The translations under genes were made by a program, and so were the position numbers. DNA of 6,198 bases from positions 1 through 6,198 of the forward strand of contig CANSYV010000091.1 in assembly GCA_947651335.1 (NCBI GenBank), written 5' to 3'. Source of the DNA: an uncultured Lachnospiraceae bacterium. Lineage in GTDB: Bacteria; Bacillota; Clostridia; Lachnospirales; Lachnospiraceae. The notes under the pieces were generated by a model. That model made no database searches. It was not told where the DNA came from and saw only the letters and a list, made by a program, of their open reading frames with translations. Of this stretch, positions 5,178-6,198 are shown piece after piece (positions within the stretch are counted from its first letter, which is position 1; each line of letters opens with the position of its first letter).

Positions 5178-6146
5178 TCAGCCCTCCTGTTTGTTTGATA
5201 TGGCAGATTTCTTAAAGAAGTTTGGCGGCTGTCCCATCAACTTTTTGAACAGCCGTGAAAAATAATTGGCATCCAGAATGCCTACTCTGGCTGCTGTGTC
5301 CGCCACCGAGATTTCCCCGGATTGAAGATATTCCAGAGCCTTTACCACGCGCATCCAGTTTAAATAGTCCAGCGGAGATAACCCGGTGGCTTCTTTGAAG
5401 ACATTGCGGAAATAACTCTCTGACAGGGCGGACGCGTCTGCAATGTCCTTTACCGTCAGAGGAGACGCATAATTGTCCTCCAGAAAAATCAGGGAGTTCA
5501 AAATTAACTGTTTTTTCTGGGCAAAAGGTTCAGGTGGTTTTTGAGGCATGCAAAAGCGGGTGCGCTTGAAAATCACCAGTATCATCTGTAAAGCGGCGGA
5601 CTTCATGTACTCAGATTCATATTGAAAATTAACATGTTCCTCATGGATGCGCATGAGCAGAGCTTCCACATCCATGGCGGCGGCCGGGTCCAGATGCAGA
5701 ACCCCCTGTTTGGAAAGATTATCGGTAACCACAGAAGGATTTTGCGCTTTTTTGGAACCGCCGCGCAGGGAAATGGTCTCCAAGAGACTGTCCCATTGCT
5801 GTCTCACATCGCTGAGGCCGGCTGGAACCGCCGGTTCCTGGAATGTTTCTCCGTGGACATATTCTGTGAGCTGCCCCAGCCGTTCCGGGAAAAAATAGCA
5901 GTTGGCAATGCTGGTGTTGGGGCGGACCGTGTAGCCATGGGCCTCGTGGGGTGGAATGATAAACACATCCCCCACAATCAGAGGAGCTTCTACGCCCCGG
6001 AAATTGTGGGTGCAGGTCCCCCGCGTAACCAGCGCGAATTCATAAAACCGATGCATGTGGTTCTCGATATGTGTCAGGGCGGGATAAGTTTCAAAAGCCA
6101 CGGCAATGGATGAGGTATCCGAGGCGGGAAAATCATAATAAGCCAT
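5178..6146 (-). CDS. AraC-family transcriptional regulator with N-terminal cupin
   Basis: Predicted DNA-binding regulator of 322 residues. The N-terminal cupin sensor fits cupin motif 1 fully (His30-x-His32, Glu36, Gly43) and motif 2 largely (Gly59, Pro65, His70). That set can bind a metal ion, though it is common in sugar-sensing AraC proteins too. The middle (about 85-205) is a helical linker. The C-terminal AraC domain (about 210-318) has two helix-turn-helix units: LTVKDIADASALSESYFRNV near 230-249, and one near 280-305 containing VADTAARVG and NYFSRLFKKLMG. The start is the ATG at 6146. An in-frame TTG at 6167 is excluded because the strong AAGGAGG (6154-6160) lies between it and this ATG. 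The regulator is the first gene of a pair with the COG0523 GTPase, which is its likeliest visible target. Its ligand is unknown. Confidence 0.92.
   Translation of the reverse strand: MAYYDFPASDTSSIAVAFETYPALTHIENHMHRFYEFALVTRGTCTHNFRGVEAPLIVGDVFIIPPHEAHGYTVRPNTSIANCYFFPERLGQLTEYVHGETFQEPAVPAGLSDVRQQWDSLLETISLRGGSKKAQNPSVVTDNLSKQGVLHLDPAAAMDVEALLMRIHEEHVNFQYESEYMKSAALQMILVIFKRTRFCMPQKPPEPFAQKKQLILNSLIFLEDNYASPLTVKDIADASALSESYFRNVFKEATGLSPLDYLNWMRVVKALEYLQSGEISVADTAARVGILDANYFSRLFKKLMGQPPNFFKKSAISNKQEG
5183..5188 (-). promoter_or_regulatory. Shine-Dalgarno of the GTPase inside the end of the araC-type gene
   Basis: Minus-strand AGGAGG lies 8 nt before the GTPase ATG and is built from the last sense codons of the regulator (CAG GAG GGC, then TGA). 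This arrangement, with a 3-nt gap between stop and start, favours translational coupling of the two proteins. Confidence 0.75.
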
Positions 6147-6153
6147 TGATGCG

Positions 6154-6160
6154 CCTCCTT
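6154..6160 (-). promoter_or_regulatory. Ribosome binding site of the AraC-type regulator
   Basis: Minus-strand AAGGAGG, 7 nt before the ATG at 6146. It fixes the start and rules out the longer frame opening with TTG at 6167, which would put the Shine-Dalgarno inside the coding region. Confidence 0.85.
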
Positions 6161-6172
6161 CATTCAATTCCT

Positions 6173-6178
6173 ATTGTA
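6173..6178 (-). promoter_or_regulatory. Possible -10 element of the AraC-GTPase operon
   Basis: Minus-strand TACAAT (6178 to 6173) fits the sigma-A -10 consensus in five of six bases. It would place the transcription start near 6166, about 20 nt before the ATG. With normal spacing the -35 element falls at or beyond the window edge (6196 on), so the promoter cannot be confirmed here. Confidence 0.4.
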
Positions 6179-6198
6179 TTCCTTTTGAGCATAAAAGT

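Overview
The window looks like ordinary chromosome from an anaerobic, gut-type member of the Clostridia, most likely Lachnospiraceae. That placement is an inference. It rests on moderate GC with AT-rich intergenic gaps, strong AGGAGG-type ribosome binding sites, a PcsB/CwlO-type secreted NlpC/P60 hydrolase, a classical rubrerythrin, and a MepA-like MATE pump. I see no mobile element, CRISPR array, tRNA or rRNA.

Layout. Positions 1-213 hold the C-terminal end of an unidentified protein with a Pro/Asp-rich tail, followed by a hairpin (253-285). The AT-rich gap that follows carries a sequence fitting the WalR (YycF) consensus exactly (322-338, minus strand), a good extended -10 promoter (367-395) and a leader of about 80 nt. 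These precede a 493-residue secreted peptidoglycan hydrolase (482-1963), which ends in a long hairpin (1970-2005). A MATE-family efflux transporter (2078-3469) and a rubrerythrin (3552-4157) follow on the same strand. The rubrerythrin is closed by a strong intrinsic terminator (4183-4234).

From the other side a two-gene minus-strand operon converges on that terminator. It consists of an AraC-family regulator with an N-terminal cupin (5178-6146, transcribed first) and a COG0523/CobW-type GTPase (4236-5174). The two are 3 nt apart, and the Shine-Dalgarno of the GTPase lies inside the last codons of the regulator.

How the parts relate. The cell-wall hydrolase appears to be its own transcription unit, and its promoter region suggests control by the cell-wall two-component system WalRK, the same regulatory link known for PcsB and CwlO in other Firmicutes. 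The MATE pump and rubrerythrin are simple accessory stress functions (export and peroxide reduction) and could be co-transcribed. The AraC-COG0523 pair is the least explained part. It suggests a regulated metal- or cofactor-handling GTPase whose G4 motif is atypical (SKTR in place of NKxD). I found no wholly new system. The most interesting points are the WalR-type site and the divergent GTPase tied to its own AraC regulator.
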